Assembly (NCBI RefSeq): GCF_026241155.1
Contig: NZ_JAPFGP010000002.1
Location: 124,001 to 188,000, forward strand
DNA length: 64,000 nucleotides
Direction of reading: 5' to 3'
Origin: Paucibacter sp. PLA-PC-4
GTDB taxonomy: Bacteria; Pseudomonadota; Gammaproteobacteria; Burkholderiales; Burkholderiaceae_C
Shown here one piece after another: positions 34,799 through 42,423 of this stretch. A program made the position numbers and the translations under genes. The number at the start of each line of letters is the position of its first letter. The stretch's first letter is position 1. The notes beneath the pieces are model-generated. The model worked only from the letters and a program-made list of their open reading frames with translations, was not told the origin of the DNA and searched no databases.

Positions 34799-34818
34799 CG
34801 AGAGGCTTCGCCGGACGT

Positions 34819-34846
34819 AAAAAAACCCGGTGCGGGCACCGGGTTT
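34819..34846 (-). terminator. Strong terminator after phasin gene, possibly bidirectional
   Basis: AAACCCGGTGC and GCACCGGGTTT arms with a short GG loop form a near-perfect hairpin. On the minus strand it is followed by TTTT, fitting termination of the phasin transcript. On the plus strand it lies just beyond the LON-domain gene and could also stop that message. Confidence 0.8.
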
Positions 34847-34902
34847 GAAGGGCACTTGGCAAGCCGCGCTTGCGATGGGTGCCGAGGAGACAACTGAAGA
34901 AA

Positions 34903-35457
34903 TCAGGAAGCGCGCTTGGCGCTGCGGGCCGCCGTTTGCGTGGCCTTGACTGCCGAGTTGGTGACGGTCTGGAAGTTGGCTTCGGCGACGTCGGCGGCTT
35001 GCTTGGCGGCCTTCTGGACCGACTCGAAAGCGTTGCTGGCGGCGGCCACGGCCGACTTCACCAGAGCAACGGCGCTTTCGGTGCCGGCAGGGGCGTTCTT
35101 GGCGGCGCTGTCGACGACGGCGGCGAACTTCTTCTGCACGTCGGCCAACTGGGCTTCGGCCACCTTGGCGACTTCGGCGTTGGTGGCGGCAGCGATGTCA
35201 TACAGATGACGGCTGTAGGAAGCGGCCTTCTCGGCGCTGGGCTGCAGCAATGTGGATTGCAGGGCCAGCAGCTCTTGAGCGTCCTTGACCGACAGTGCGG
35301 CGGTGGTGGTCTCGGCGGCTTCGCCCAGAGCAGTCTTGGCGACTTGCAAGTTCAGTTCCACCAACTTCTCAACGCCTTCAAAGGCCTTGTTGGTGAGACC
35401 GAACAGGGTCTCGACGTTGGCTTTGTGGGCGGCGAAAACTTGTTCTGCGGTCAGCAT
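34903..35457 (-). CDS. phaP: Phasin family protein (PHB granule associated)
   Basis: 184 residues. It begins [32 protein letters not shown] and is an amphipathic, alanine-rich helical protein without cysteines, typical of Burkholderiales phasins. Phasins coat polyhydroxybutyrate granules and set their size and number. The C-terminus ([12 protein letters not shown]) is basic. Two palindromic operator-like sites (35525-35541 and 35584-35602) lie upstream and probably bind the PHB-responsive repressor PhaR. The gene ends before a strong terminator. Confidence 0.94.
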   Translation of the reverse strand: MLTAEQVFAAHKANVETLFGLTNKAFEGVEKLVELNLQVAKTALGEAAETTTAALSVKDAQELLALQSTLLQPSAEKAASYSRHLYDIAAATNAEVAKVAEAQLADVQKKFAAVVDSAAKNAPAGTESAVALVKSAVAAASNAFESVQKAAKQAADVAEANFQTVTNSAVKATQTAARSAKRAS

Positions 35458-35524
35458 GGATAGGCTCCTAAAGACGGGTTGATGTCAGGTGGATACGAAC
35501 TTGCATCCGGTGTTGCCGTGTACT

Positions 35525-35541
35525 TTTGCTGCACCGCAACA
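35525..35541 (-). promoter_or_regulatory. PhaR-like operator, proximal to phaP
   Basis: The plus strand reads TTTGCTGCACCGCAACA: a TGC-ACC-GCA core with imperfect flanks. It lies about 70 bases upstream of the phasin start. PhaR of several bacteria binds TGC-N3/4-GCA palindromes and leaves DNA when PHB appears. Confidence 0.6.
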
Positions 35542-35583
35542 TGAAACGAAGTATAGGGCGGCGGTGGATGATTGCAAGCGCTA

Positions 35584-35602
35584 TTTGCTGCACCGCAGCA
35601 AA
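35584..35602 (-). promoter_or_regulatory. PhaR-like operator, distal to phaP
   Basis: The plus strand reads TTTGCTGCACCGCAGCAAA, perfectly symmetric around the central ACC. It lies about 130 bases upstream of phaP and about 60 bases from the proximal copy, a spacing close to six helical turns that would suit a repression loop. Confidence 0.65.
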
Positions 35603-35712
35603 GTAGAGGGCTATTTCTAAATTCGCCTTCCGGCTCAGCATCGGGCCGGCGTATGACCGTGGCGTGACGCCCGGGCGACGCCTGGACGCCAAAACCGCTA
35701 TCGTCGCTGCCG

Positions 35713-36639
35713 ATGCAAGCCTTCCATTCCGACGCCCACAGCTTGGCCCTGCCGCCGGGCCATCGCTTCCCGCAGTCAAAGTACCGGATGCTGCGTGAGC
35801 GGCTTGAGCGCGATCCGGGCCCGCTGAGGCTGGTGAGCGCCCAGGCGGCCACCGAGGGCGAGCTGGCGCTGGTCCACACGCCGGACTACAGGGATGCGGT
35901 GCTGCTGGGCCGGCTCTCGGACGCCCAGCAGCGCGAGATCGGCTTTCCCTGGTCCCCCACAATGGCCGAGCGTTCGCGCCGCTCGGTGGGCGCAACCATC
36001 ATGGCGGCTCGGGCCGCGCTGGCCGAGGGCGTGGCGGCTAATCTGGCCGGCGGCACCCACCATGCCTATGCCGACAAGGGCAGCGGCTACTGCGTGTTCA
36101 ACGATGTGGCCGTCGCCGCGCGGCTGATGCAGGCCGAATGGCATGTCAGCCACCGCCAACTGCTGCGCGTGCTGGTGGTCGATTTGGATGTACACCAGGG
36201 CAATGGCACGGCGGCTATCTTCCGCGACGACGAGTCGGTATTCACCTTCTCGATGCATGGGGCGAAGAACTTCCCGTTTCGCAAAGAGGCCAGCGATCTG
36301 GATGTCGAGTTGCCCGATGGTTGCAGCGATGAGCCCTATCTGGCCGCGCTGGACCAGGCCCTGGACCAGGTCTGGCGCCGCTGTGCGCCGCAGCTGGCCT
36401 TCTATCTGGCCGGCGCCGACCCTCACGAGGGCGACCGCCTGGGCCGGCTCAAGCTGACCGAGGCAGGCCTGCGCGAGCGCGACCGTCGCGTGCTGCAGCA
36501 ACTGCGCGAGCGCGGCGTTCCGGTGGCGCTGAGCATGGCGGGTGGCTATGGTCATGACCTGAACACCACGGTGGCCGTGCAGGTGAATACCCTGAGCGAG
36601 GCGGCGCACAGCTGGGCGCAGTGGCGCTGCGACAGATGA
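35713..36639 (+). CDS. Histone deacetylase-like (class II HDAC/APAH family) amidohydrolase
   Basis: 308 residues. Family motifs are present: GGTHHAYADKGSGYCVFNDVAVAA (the tandem His and Tyr/Asn region), VVDLDVHQGNGTA (zinc-binding Asp/His) and YLAGADPHEGDRLGRL (third ligand). The C-terminal SMAGGYG is the catalytic-Tyr-region equivalent in this family. Bacterial members remove acyl groups from polyamines or other small amides; the substrate is not known. The first residues MQAFHSDAHSLALPPGHRFPQSKY form the normal start. It begins a plus-strand series with the thioesterase and nitroreductase genes. Confidence 0.94.
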   Translation: MQAFHSDAHSLALPPGHRFPQSKYRMLRERLERDPGPLRLVSAQAATEGELALVHTPDYRDAVLLGRLSDAQQREIGFPWSPTMAERSRRSVGATIMAARAALAEGVAANLAGGTHHAYADKGSGYCVFNDVAVAARLMQAEWHVSHRQLLRVLVVDLDVHQGNGTAAIFRDDESVFTFSMHGAKNFPFRKEASDLDVELPDGCSDEPYLAALDQALDQVWRRCAPQLAFYLAGADPHEGDRLGRLKLTEAGLRERDRRVLQQLRERGVPVALSMAGGYGHDLNTTVAVQVNTLSEAAHSWAQWRCDR

Positions 36640-36652
36640 AAGAATGTGGGCC

Positions 36653-37105
36653 ATGAGCGAGAACCGACCCCAGGCCGAGGGCCGCCAGGCCTATGCCCAG
36701 TTTGTGCGTCTGGGCACCCGCTGGATGGACAACGATATCTACGGCCATCTGAACAACGTCGTTTACTACAGCCTGTTCGACACGGCCGTCAACCAGTACT
36801 TGATCGCCGCCGGCGCGCTGGACATCCACGGCGGCGCGGTGATCGGCCTGGTGGTCGAGACCCACTGCAATTTCTTCGACTCGTTGGCCTTTCCGCAGGC
36901 GGTCGATGCTGGCCTGCGCGTGAGTCAGCGCGGTCGCTCCAGCGTACGCTACGAGATTGGCCTGTTCGCCGAGGGCGCCGAGCTCTGCGCGGCGCGTGGC
37001 CACTTTGTCCATGTCTATGTGGACCGGCAGACCCGCCGCCCTGTAACGGCGCTGCCGGCCCCTTATCTTGATGCCCTCCAAGCCTTGCAAGGATCGACCC
37101 CATGA
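36653..37105 (+). CDS. Acyl-CoA thioesterase, hotdog fold (4HBT type)
   Basis: 150 residues from the ATG at 36653 (36644 is an alternative ATG, giving three more residues). The hotdog signature RWMDNDIYGHLNNVVYYSLFDTAVNQYL carries the active-site Asp in the 4HBT position, and CNFFDSLAFPQAVDAGLRVSQ is the core helix/strand part. It hydrolyses acyl-CoA thioesters in the cytoplasm, chain length unknown. It ends in an ATGA overlap with the nitroreductase start, so the two are translationally coupled. Confidence 0.9.
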   Translation: MSENRPQAEGRQAYAQFVRLGTRWMDNDIYGHLNNVVYYSLFDTAVNQYLIAAGALDIHGGAVIGLVVETHCNFFDSLAFPQAVDAGLRVSQRGRSSVRYEIGLFAEGAELCAARGHFVHVYVDRQTRRPVTALPAPYLDALQALQGSTP

Positions 37106-37815
37106 GCCTGTTTGACAAACCCTCGCCCGAGGCCGCCGCTGCGGTCGATGCGGCCATCGAGAGCCGCCACTCGATGCGCGCCTTCCTGCCGACCCCTGTG
37201 CCGCGCGAGACCGTCGAGGACATCCTGCGGGTGGCATCGCGGGCACCGTCGGGCACCAACACTCAGCCTTGGCAGGTGCATGTGCTGACCGGCGCGGCCC
37301 GGCAGCGCCTGTCCGAGCGCATTCTGGCCATCTACGACGACCCGGAAGAGCTGGCCACCCACAGCGAGGAGTACGCCTACTATCCGCGCGAGTGGGCCTC
37401 GCCCTATATCGACCGGCGCCGCAAGGTAGGCTGGGATCTTTACGGCCTGCTGAAGATCGCCAAGGGCGACAAGGTCCGAATGCATGAGCAGCATGGCCGC
37501 AACTACAGCTTCTTCGACGCACCCGTGGCTCTGATGTTCACGATAGACCGGGTAATGCAGCAAGGCAGTTGGTTGGACTACGGCATGTTCCTGCAGAACA
37601 TCATGATCGCCGCACGCGGCCGCGGTCTGCACACCTGCCCGCAGGCGGCATTCACGCAGTTCCACCGCGTCATCGCCGAGGAGCTGCGGCTCAAGCCGAC
37701 CCAGATGCTGGTGTGCGGCATGTCGTTGGGCCATGCCGACCCGGCCGCCACCGAGAACAGCCTGATCACCGAGCGCGAGCCAGTGGCCGGCTTCACCCGC
37801 TTTATCGAAACTTGA
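37102..37815 (+). CDS. Nitroreductase-family FMN oxidoreductase
   Basis: 237 residues. The N-terminal RHSMRAFLPTPVPRETVEDILRVASRAPSGTNTQPWQVHVL is the FMN-binding signature of the nitroreductase family, and LDYGMFLQNIMIAARGRGLHTCPQAA is the dimer/FMN helix. The C-terminal VCGMSLGHADPAA has the GxxG phosphate contact. It uses NAD(P)H to reduce nitro or quinone groups; physiological substrate unknown. It overlaps the thioesterase gene and precedes the antiporter by a few bases, so these probably form one transcript. Confidence 0.93.
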   Translation: MSLFDKPSPEAAAAVDAAIESRHSMRAFLPTPVPRETVEDILRVASRAPSGTNTQPWQVHVLTGAARQRLSERILAIYDDPEELATHSEEYAYYPREWASPYIDRRRKVGWDLYGLLKIAKGDKVRMHEQHGRNYSFFDAPVALMFTIDRVMQQGSWLDYGMFLQNIMIAARGRGLHTCPQAAFTQFHRVIAEELRLKPTQMLVCGMSLGHADPAATENSLITEREPVAGFTRFIET

Positions 37816-37820
37816 GACGC

Positions 37821-39218
37821 ATGAGATTGCTCGCTGCGCTGGGCCTGGCCCTGCTGACCCCGCTGGCCCAGGCGGCCGATCTTGACGGCCGTGCCTTCGG
37901 CGCGCTATGGGGCATCCCCTTCGCCGGCATGTTGTTGTCGATCGCAATCATGCCGCTGGCCCTGCCCAAGATCTGGCACCACCACTACGGCAAGATTGCT
38001 GCCGCCTGGGCGCTGGCCTTTCTCGTGCCCTTTGCCGTGAGCCAGGGTCTGGGCGCCACGGCCGGCGTGCTGGCCCACACCCTGGTGGCCGAATACTTGC
38101 CCTTCATCATCCTGCTGTGTGCACTGTTCACCACCGCCGGCGGCATCTTTGTGCGCGGCAATCTGCACGGCAGCCCGAGCCTGAACGTGGTGCTGATGCT
38201 GATCGGTGCGGCGCTGGCGAGCGTGATGGGCACGACCGGCGCCTCTATGCTGATGGTGCGACCGCTGATACGGGCCAATGACAACCGCCGCCACGTCGCC
38301 CATGTACTGGTGTTCTTCATCTTCATCGTCAGCAATGCCGGTGGTTCGCTCACGCCGCTGGGCGATCCGCCGCTTTTCCTGGGCTTCCTGAAAGGGGTGG
38401 ACTTCTTCTGGACCGCTCGCCACATCTTCCCCGAGACCCTGTCGCTGATCGCCGTGCTGCTGCTGATCTTTTATCTGATCGACAGCTACTGGTACCGCCG
38501 CGAAGGGGTGACCAAACAAGACCCGACTCCGGACACCCCCGGGTTTGGCATCGAGGGCGGCATCAACTTCTTGCCGCTGGCGGTCGTTGTTGCGCTGGTG
38601 CTGATGAGCGGCCTGTGGAAGCCCGGCATCGCCTTCGACATTCTCGGCACCGAGCTGGAGCTGCAGGCCCTACTGCGCGATGTGGGCTTGCTGGCCGTGA
38701 CGGCCTGGTCGCTGGTGATCACGCCCCGGACCTTGCGCGAGAAAAACCAGTTCTCCTGGGCCCCAATGCAGGAGGTTGCCAAGCTCTTCATCGGCATTTT
38801 CCTGACGATGATTCCGGTGCTGGCGATGTTGAAGGCCGGCGAGCAGGGCGCATTCGCGGCCGTCGCGCGGGCGGTGACCGGCCCTGACGGCCAGCCGCTG
38901 CCCTGGGCCTATTTCTGGTTCAGCGGAGTGCTCTCGTCCTTCCTCGACAATGCGCCCACCTATCTTGTGTTCTTCAACCTGGCCGGCGGCGATCCGCAGA
39001 TTCTCATGACGACACTGGCACCGACTTTGGCCGCCATCTCGGCCGGCTCGGTCTTCATGGGCGCCAACAGCTATATCGGCAACGCCCCCAACTTCATGGT
39101 TAAGGCCATTGCTGAGGATCGTGGCATCAAGATGCCCAGCTTCTTCGGCTATATGGCCTGGTCCGGCGCGGTGCTGGTCCCGCTGTTCGTGCTGATGACC
39201 TTCATCTGGTTCCGTTGA
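37821..39218 (+). CDS. NhaD-like sodium/proton antiporter
   Basis: 465 residues from the ATG at 37821, five bases after the nitroreductase stop. About eleven to twelve hydrophobic segments are seen. The VSNAGGSLTPLGDPPLFLGFLKGVDF segment is the NhaD/ArsB-type ion-binding loop, and LDNAPTYLVFFNLAGG with VFMGANSYIGNAPNFMVKAIAED is the symmetric second half. The N-terminus begins with a signal-like segment (LLTPLAQAADLDG), as in bacterial NhaD proteins. It exchanges Na+ (or Li+) for protons at the inner membrane. Confidence 0.93.
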   Translation: MRLLAALGLALLTPLAQAADLDGRAFGALWGIPFAGMLLSIAIMPLALPKIWHHHYGKIAAAWALAFLVPFAVSQGLGATAGVLAHTLVAEYLPFIILLCALFTTAGGIFVRGNLHGSPSLNVVLMLIGAALASVMGTTGASMLMVRPLIRANDNRRHVAHVLVFFIFIVSNAGGSLTPLGDPPLFLGFLKGVDFFWTARHIFPETLSLIAVLLLIFYLIDSYWYRREGVTKQDPTPDTPGFGIEGGINFLPLAVVVALVLMSGLWKPGIAFDILGTELELQALLRDVGLLAVTAWSLVITPRTLREKNQFSWAPMQEVAKLFIGIFLTMIPVLAMLKAGEQGAFAAVARAVTGPDGQPLPWAYFWFSGVLSSFLDNAPTYLVFFNLAGGDPQILMTTLAPTLAAISAGSVFMGANSYIGNAPNFMVKAIAEDRGIKMPSFFGYMAWSGAVLVPLFVLMTFIWFR

Positions 39219-39246
39219 CGCGGGCCTATTCACAGGAGACAAGACG

Positions 39247-40242
39247 ATGACTGACAAGCCCAAGGTGCTGGTGGCGCGCAAGACCTTCGACGACGTCGTC
39301 GAGCGGCTGCGCGCGCGTTTCGAGGTCCAGACCAACGAGGCCGACGAGGTCTGGTCGCAGGACGAGCTGATCGCCCGCCTGCAAGGCATGGCCGGCGTCT
39401 ACATCACCGGCTCCGAGAAGATCGACGCGCGGCTGCTGGACGCCTGCCCGGGCCTGCGTGCGGTCTGCACGATGGCGGTGGGCTACAACAATATCGATGT
39501 GCCTGCCTGCAGCGCGCGTGGGGTGCTGGTCAGCAATGCGCCCGATGTGCTGACCGAGACCACGGCCGACTTCGGCTTCGCGCTGATGATGGCCACGGCC
39601 CGCCGCATCACCGAGAGCGAGCATTTCCTGCGCCGTGGCGAGTGGAGCAAATGGAGCTATGACATGTTCGCCGGCAGCGATGTGCATGGCGCCACCCTCG
39701 CCATTCTGGGCATGGGCCGCATCGGCCAGGCAATCGCACGGCGGGGCCATCTGGGCTTCGGCATGCAGGTGATCTACCACAACCGCTCGCAGCTGGCTCC
39801 CGAGATCGCCGCGCCGTTGGGCGCGCATTGGGTCGAGAAGGACGAGCTTCTGCGGCGGGCTGATCATCTGCTCATCGTCGTGCCCTACAGCCCGGCAGCC
39901 CACCATATGGTTGGCGAGCGCGAGCTGGCGCTGATGAAGCCGAGCGCGACGCTGACCAATATCGCCCGCGGCGGCGTGGTTGACGATGCAGCACTGGCCC
40001 GCGCGCTGGCGGCCGGCACGATTGCCGCAGCGGGCCTGGATGTGTTCGAGGGCGAGCCCCTGGTGCACGCCGGTCTGCTGGCCGCACGCAATGTGGTGCT
40101 GACCCCGCATATCGCCAGCGCCTCGATCCCGACGCGGCGCGCGATGAGCAACCTGGCGGTGGACAACCTGATCGCGGCGCTCAGCGGCGGTACGCCGCCC
40201 ACCGCTCTGAATCCCGAAGTGCTGAACAGGTCGCCCGCTTGA
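39247..40242 (+). CDS. ghrB: 2-hydroxyacid dehydrogenase (glyoxylate/hydroxypyruvate reductase GhrB-like)
   Basis: 331 residues with AGGAGA about ten bases before the ATG. The NAD(P) motif is GMGRIGQAIARRGHLGFGMQVIYHNRS (about 159-185). Catalytic residues are in the expected places: Arg in NIARGGVVDD, Glu in GLDVFEGEP, and His in LTPHIASAS. It reduces glyoxylate, hydroxypyruvate or related 2-ketoacids. Its stop overlaps the TTG start of the following helicase gene. Confidence 0.93.
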   Translation: MTDKPKVLVARKTFDDVVERLRARFEVQTNEADEVWSQDELIARLQGMAGVYITGSEKIDARLLDACPGLRAVCTMAVGYNNIDVPACSARGVLVSNAPDVLTETTADFGFALMMATARRITESEHFLRRGEWSKWSYDMFAGSDVHGATLAILGMGRIGQAIARRGHLGFGMQVIYHNRSQLAPEIAAPLGAHWVEKDELLRRADHLLIVVPYSPAAHHMVGERELALMKPSATLTNIARGGVVDDAALARALAAGTIAAAGLDVFEGEPLVHAGLLAARNVVLTPHIASASIPTRRAMSNLAVDNLIAALSGGTPPTALNPEVLNRSPA

Positions 40243-42260
40243 GCCTCCCAGAAAAGAAAACCGCCCGCTTTGTCACCCAGGCCTTTGCGCCGACCGAGGA
40301 GCAGCTGCGCATCCAGACCTCGGCCCAGCCGACCCTGCTGATCGAGGCGGCCGCCGGCGCGGCCAAGACCAGCACGCTGGCGCTGCGTATCGCCGAGTCG
40401 CTGGCGCTGGGCACCGACCCGCGTCGCATGCTGGCGCTGACCTTCACGCCCACGGCGGTGCTGGCGCTGCGACAGACCCTGCGCCTGATCGGCGTGGCGT
40501 CCGAGCCGCTGGCCGCGTTGCGTATCGAGAGCTGTGACGCCTATGCCGTGGCCGTGCTCAAGCGGCTGGAAGGCCGCGATGCGCGCCGGCCGGTGCAGTC
40601 GCTGAGCCGGCCCGAGCAGCTCAAGCCCCACGTCTGGCAGGCCGTCGCGGACGCCGCCGACAACGCGGCCGAGCGCTACCCCGAGGAGCTCAATCCTCCA
40701 ACCTATGGCAGCGATGCCTATGTTGGCCAGTTCCTGCGCCGCATCGAGGGCGTCAAGGGCCGGCTCTTGCTGGAGCTGCGTCCGGCAGACAACGGCGACA
40801 GCCCCGACTACGCCGCCGACGAGCTGGGTCTTGACTACGGCCTGCTGCGCATGCTGCGCAGCTACGAGGCGCTGCGCTGGCCGGCTGGCGAGGACCATCC
40901 GCTGTTCCGCGGCCCGCTGGACGCCAGCTACGATCTGGCCCGACTGCTGCTCGACCCCGACACTCCGGCACTGCCGCTTGGCGACTTCGATGAGCTCTTC
41001 GTCGACGAGATGCATGACTGCAATGAGGCGATGTTCACGATCCTCAAGGCCTTGCTCCGACGCGAGCCGGCGCCGCTGTTTTGCGCCGTCGGCGACCGCC
41101 ACCAAGTCATCCACCAGCAAAGCGGCGCCGATGCCCGCTTCATGGGCCAGGCGCTGGACCAGGAGACCGGCCGCAGCGTGCAGCGCCTGCCGCTGAGCCA
41201 GAGCTTTCGCTACGGCGCCAGCGTGGCCGGGTGGATGAGCCGGCACACCGGCAAGCCGGTGCGCGCTGCCACCGAGCGCAGCACCGAGCTGCAGACCCTC
41301 AGCTATGGCGGCCCCGGTGAGCCCGGCTGCGAGGAGGTGCTTGTGACCGCACTGCAGCGCTGGCGCCGCGAGCAGCGCCGCGAGGCTGTGTATGCCAGCT
41401 GCGCGGTGCTGCTGCGCCACGAGTCGCAATCGGTGCTGATCGAGAACGCACTGCATGCCCACGGCATCAACCATCGCTTTATGGGCTTCGGCAGCTATCT
41501 GCAGCGCCCCGAGGTGCTGTTCGTGCGTAGCGTCTACGCCATCGCCAGCGGCCGGCTCGACACGCTTGGCGGCGCGGCGACGCGCGCGCTGATCCCGGCT
41601 GCGCTGTTCGAGATGACACAGGCCAAGATCGTCGACGAGGACGACCCCGACCACGAGTCGGCCGACGCCTTTGTGCGCGAGGCCGCCGGTCACGCGGCCC
41701 AGAGCGAGCGGGTGATAGAGAGCTTGTTCAACGGCCATGTGATGGCGCGCTCGCCAGCGCCGGTGCGCCGCCGCCTGGAGCTGGCGCTGGCCAGCGTGCG
41801 CCAGGGTGGGGGCTTCGAGGCATTTCTGGCCGCGCTGGACATGCCGGCCTTTGCCCGCGCGGTGTTCGTCGAGCAGCAGCGCCGCGACGAGGTGCTGCGC
41901 CACATGCAGGGCCTGTTGGCGGCGTCGCGACAGCAGGACTCGGTGCTCGAGTTCTTTCGTCGGCTGCAGGCGCAGGACGAGGCCAATGCCCAGCGCTTGG
42001 CCGAGCACGCGGCCGGCAAGGTGCGCACCAACAAGCTGGCGCTGCCGGCCATCACGCTGGCCAGCGCCGCCCATGTCAAAGGCCTGGAGTTCGAGCATGT
42101 GCTGCTGCCCTATCTTGAGCAGGGCGTCTTTCCGCAGGCCCGCGCCGAGCTGGCCGACGAGCGCAACCTCTTCTATGTGGCCGTGACCCGGGCCCGCCAG
42201 CGTCTGAGCCTGATGGTGCCGGCCGCGCGACCCAGTGCGTTCCTCGCGGTGCTGTCCTGA
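40239..42260 (+). CDS. UvrD-like superfamily 1 helicase
   Basis: 673 residues. The only sensible start is a TTG at 40239 that overlaps the ghrB stop (TTGA). Motif I reads EAAAGAAKTST (about 33-43), lacking the glycine of GKT found in standard Walker A; LALTFTPTAVLALRQ is motif Ia. FVDEMHDCN is a DEXX-type motif II (DEMHD) and VGDRHQVIHQQ is motif III. LSQSFRYG is motif IV, VKGLEFEHVLLPYLEQGVFP motif V and NLFYVAVTRARQRLSLMVP motif VI. Whether it hydrolyses ATP normally is uncertain. Its role is unknown. Confidence 0.87.
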   Translation: MSLPEKKTARFVTQAFAPTEEQLRIQTSAQPTLLIEAAAGAAKTSTLALRIAESLALGTDPRRMLALTFTPTAVLALRQTLRLIGVASEPLAALRIESCDAYAVAVLKRLEGRDARRPVQSLSRPEQLKPHVWQAVADAADNAAERYPEELNPPTYGSDAYVGQFLRRIEGVKGRLLLELRPADNGDSPDYAADELGLDYGLLRMLRSYEALRWPAGEDHPLFRGPLDASYDLARLLLDPDTPALPLGDFDELFVDEMHDCNEAMFTILKALLRREPAPLFCAVGDRHQVIHQQSGADARFMGQALDQETGRSVQRLPLSQSFRYGASVAGWMSRHTGKPVRAATERSTELQTLSYGGPGEPGCEEVLVTALQRWRREQRREAVYASCAVLLRHESQSVLIENALHAHGINHRFMGFGSYLQRPEVLFVRSVYAIASGRLDTLGGAATRALIPAALFEMTQAKIVDEDDPDHESADAFVREAAGHAAQSERVIESLFNGHVMARSPAPVRRRLELALASVRQGGGFEAFLAALDMPAFARAVFVEQQRRDEVLRHMQGLLAASRQQDSVLEFFRRLQAQDEANAQRLAEHAAGKVRTNKLALPAITLASAAHVKGLEFEHVLLPYLEQGVFPQARAELADERNLFYVAVTRARQRLSLMVPAARPSAFLAVLS

Positions 42261-42423
42261 GACCACAGCCCCCGAGCACGGGGTGCCGCTGAGCGTCGGG
42301 CCTTGATATATTGACGTTGATGACACCGTTGTCAGCAACAGAACACATACCGAATTGATCGGGAGGGCCGCGCGAGGGGCCAGGTCTTGACAGGGCCTGG
42401 TCGTGGTGCCCCCGGTGCACCCT

